From NCBI GenBank assembly GCA_030610025.1, contig JAUWSP010000128.1:1-7380 (forward strand): a DNA stretch of 7,380 bases, in the 5' to 3' direction. The DNA is from Acidobacteriota bacterium (GTDB lineage: Bacteria > Acidobacteriota > Thermoanaerobaculia > Multivoradales > JAHEKO01). The notes below the pieces were generated by a model. The model saw nothing but the letters and a program-made list of their open reading frames with translations, had not been told where the DNA came from and did no database searches. Below are positions 6,843 to 7,380 of this stretch, in pieces. Made by a program: the position numbers and the translations under genes. The stretch's first letter is position 1, and each line of letters begins with the position of its first letter.

Positions 6843-7380
6843 TCACGACTCCCTTGTCGGCAAGGCGGTCGAATCCATCTCTCGGACCGCAGGCGGCCCG
6901 GAGTCGACATCGGGGACAGTTGCAGAGAAGGCGTGCACGAAGAGCATCAGTGCGGCAGCGACCCAGAACGGGCTCGAGATTCCCAGAGACTGGAAGAGGG
7001 CCCCGGCCCACAGCGGACCGATCATCCTGGCGATACCGCCGAAGGACTGCTGCACCCCCAGGATCAGGCCCGTCTGACTCGGGTCGGCACGTTTGGAGAC
7101 CTGGGAGGTCGTAACTGGGAACAGGAGAGCGGTTCCGACCGGCATGAAGATCACCGCCAGGCTGAACTCCCAGATATTTCGCGCAAATGGCACGGTAGCC
7201 AAGGCAACGGCCATGAACAATGAACCGGCTCGCATCACCTGGATCTCGCCAAATCGGCGAACCGCCGGAGCGAGGACCAGCGTTCGCATGACTAGAGAAG
7301 CGGCTCCGACATAGACGAAGAACCAGCCGATGGTCTTTTCCGTGATGCCGAAGCGACGCTCCAGGAAGAGAGCCAGGACA
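6843..7380 (-). CDS. MFS transporter, C-terminal half, N-terminus beyond the window edge
   Basis: The minus-strand frame is open from the right window edge to TGA at 6843-6845, giving 178 visible residues. It does not start at the internal Met (base 7289), because 30 more in-frame codons up to the edge read VLALFLERRFGITEKTIGWF and continue like an MFS central loop and seventh helix. About five membrane segments are visible, near residues 17-36, 51-67, 72-91, 103-129 and 136-155. They are joined by a loop RRFGE (41-45), and GLILGVQQSFGGIARMIGPL (104-123) has the G...S...R..GP pattern of MFS drug/proton antiporters. The final 23 residues form a hydrophilic cytoplasmic tail. It belongs to the broad drug-efflux-like MFS group; the substrate cannot be told. 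The hydrolase gene begins one base after its stop codon, which suggests a shared function or at least shared expression. Confidence 0.85.
   Translation of the reverse strand, partial: VLALFLERRFGITEKTIGWFFVYVGAASLVMRTLVLAPAVRRFGEIQVMRAGSLFMAVALATVPFARNIWEFSLAVIFMPVGTALLFPVTTSQVSKRADPSQTGLILGVQQSFGGIARMIGPLWAGALFQSLGISSPFWVAAALMLFVHAFSATVPDVDSGPPAVREMDSTALPTRES
6849..6855 (-). promoter_or_regulatory. Ribosome binding site that sets the hydrolase start
   Basis: AAGGGAG (minus strand) lies seven bases before the ATG at 6839-6841. It is embedded in the last codons of the transporter gene, whose TGA (6843-6845) is separated from this ATG by a single G. This site favours the 488-residue form over the upstream ATG at 6910, and the arrangement suggests translational coupling. 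Confidence 0.7.

Noticed and set aside
6842..6910. Longer form of the lipoprotein starting at the ATG at 6910 (511 residues)
   Set aside because: It would overlap the transporter gene by 68 bases and add 23 arginine-rich residues before an already long signal-peptide n-region. The ATG at 6841 has a far better ribosome site.
1..7380. Defence system, CRISPR array, insertion sequence, prophage or tRNA
   Set aside because: No repeat-spacer pattern, transposase-like frame, terminal inverted repeats or tRNA-like cloverleaf was found on reading both strands; all long supported frames are housekeeping, transport or envelope genes.

Overview
The window is a compact stretch of bacterial chromosome of roughly 60% GC by eye. 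Every gene that can be supported lies on the minus strand, so transcription runs from the right end to the left. In that order the genes are: the C-terminal half of a major facilitator superfamily (MFS) transporter, cut by the right edge; an alkaline-phosphatase-superfamily ('sulfatase-like') lipoprotein; aconitase AcnA; an extended short-chain dehydrogenase/epimerase; and citrate synthase GltA, cut by the left edge. A lipoprotein signal peptide, Shine-Dalgarno sites and an AcnA/hexameric-type GltA pair point to a Gram-negative bacterium. The sulfatase-like lipoprotein type is common in Myxococcota- and deltaproteobacteria-like lineages, but that placement is a guess.

Right part (5375-7380): the transporter stops with TGA, and one base later the lipoprotein gene starts with ATG behind a strong Shine-Dalgarno site. 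The two are almost certainly one translationally coupled unit. The hydrolase carries Thr where true sulfatases have the Cys/Ser that becomes formylglycine, so it is better described as a phosphatase, phosphodiesterase or transferase-like enzyme than as a sulfatase.

Middle and left part (1-5218): acnA and gltA encode the first two steps of the TCA cycle (acetyl-CoA + oxaloacetate to citrate to isocitrate). Between them sits an NAD(P)-binding epimerase/reductase of unknown substrate. gltA has its own plausible sigma70 promoter, with a tandem 10-bp repeat over its -35 region, so it need not depend on read-through from acnA.

Non-coding parts: the 245-bp gap between acnA and the epimerase gene holds a very strong intrinsic terminator that points right, on the strand with no genes, together with two other perfect inverted repeats. 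This is the least explained part of the window. The gap upstream of acnA (5219-5374) holds a hairpin, a weak promoter candidate and a GTTAC-N6-GTTAC repeat. I see no mobile element, CRISPR array, tRNA or rRNA. Apart from the gap at 2235-2479, this looks like an ordinary housekeeping region, and I do not see a convincing new multi-gene system in it.
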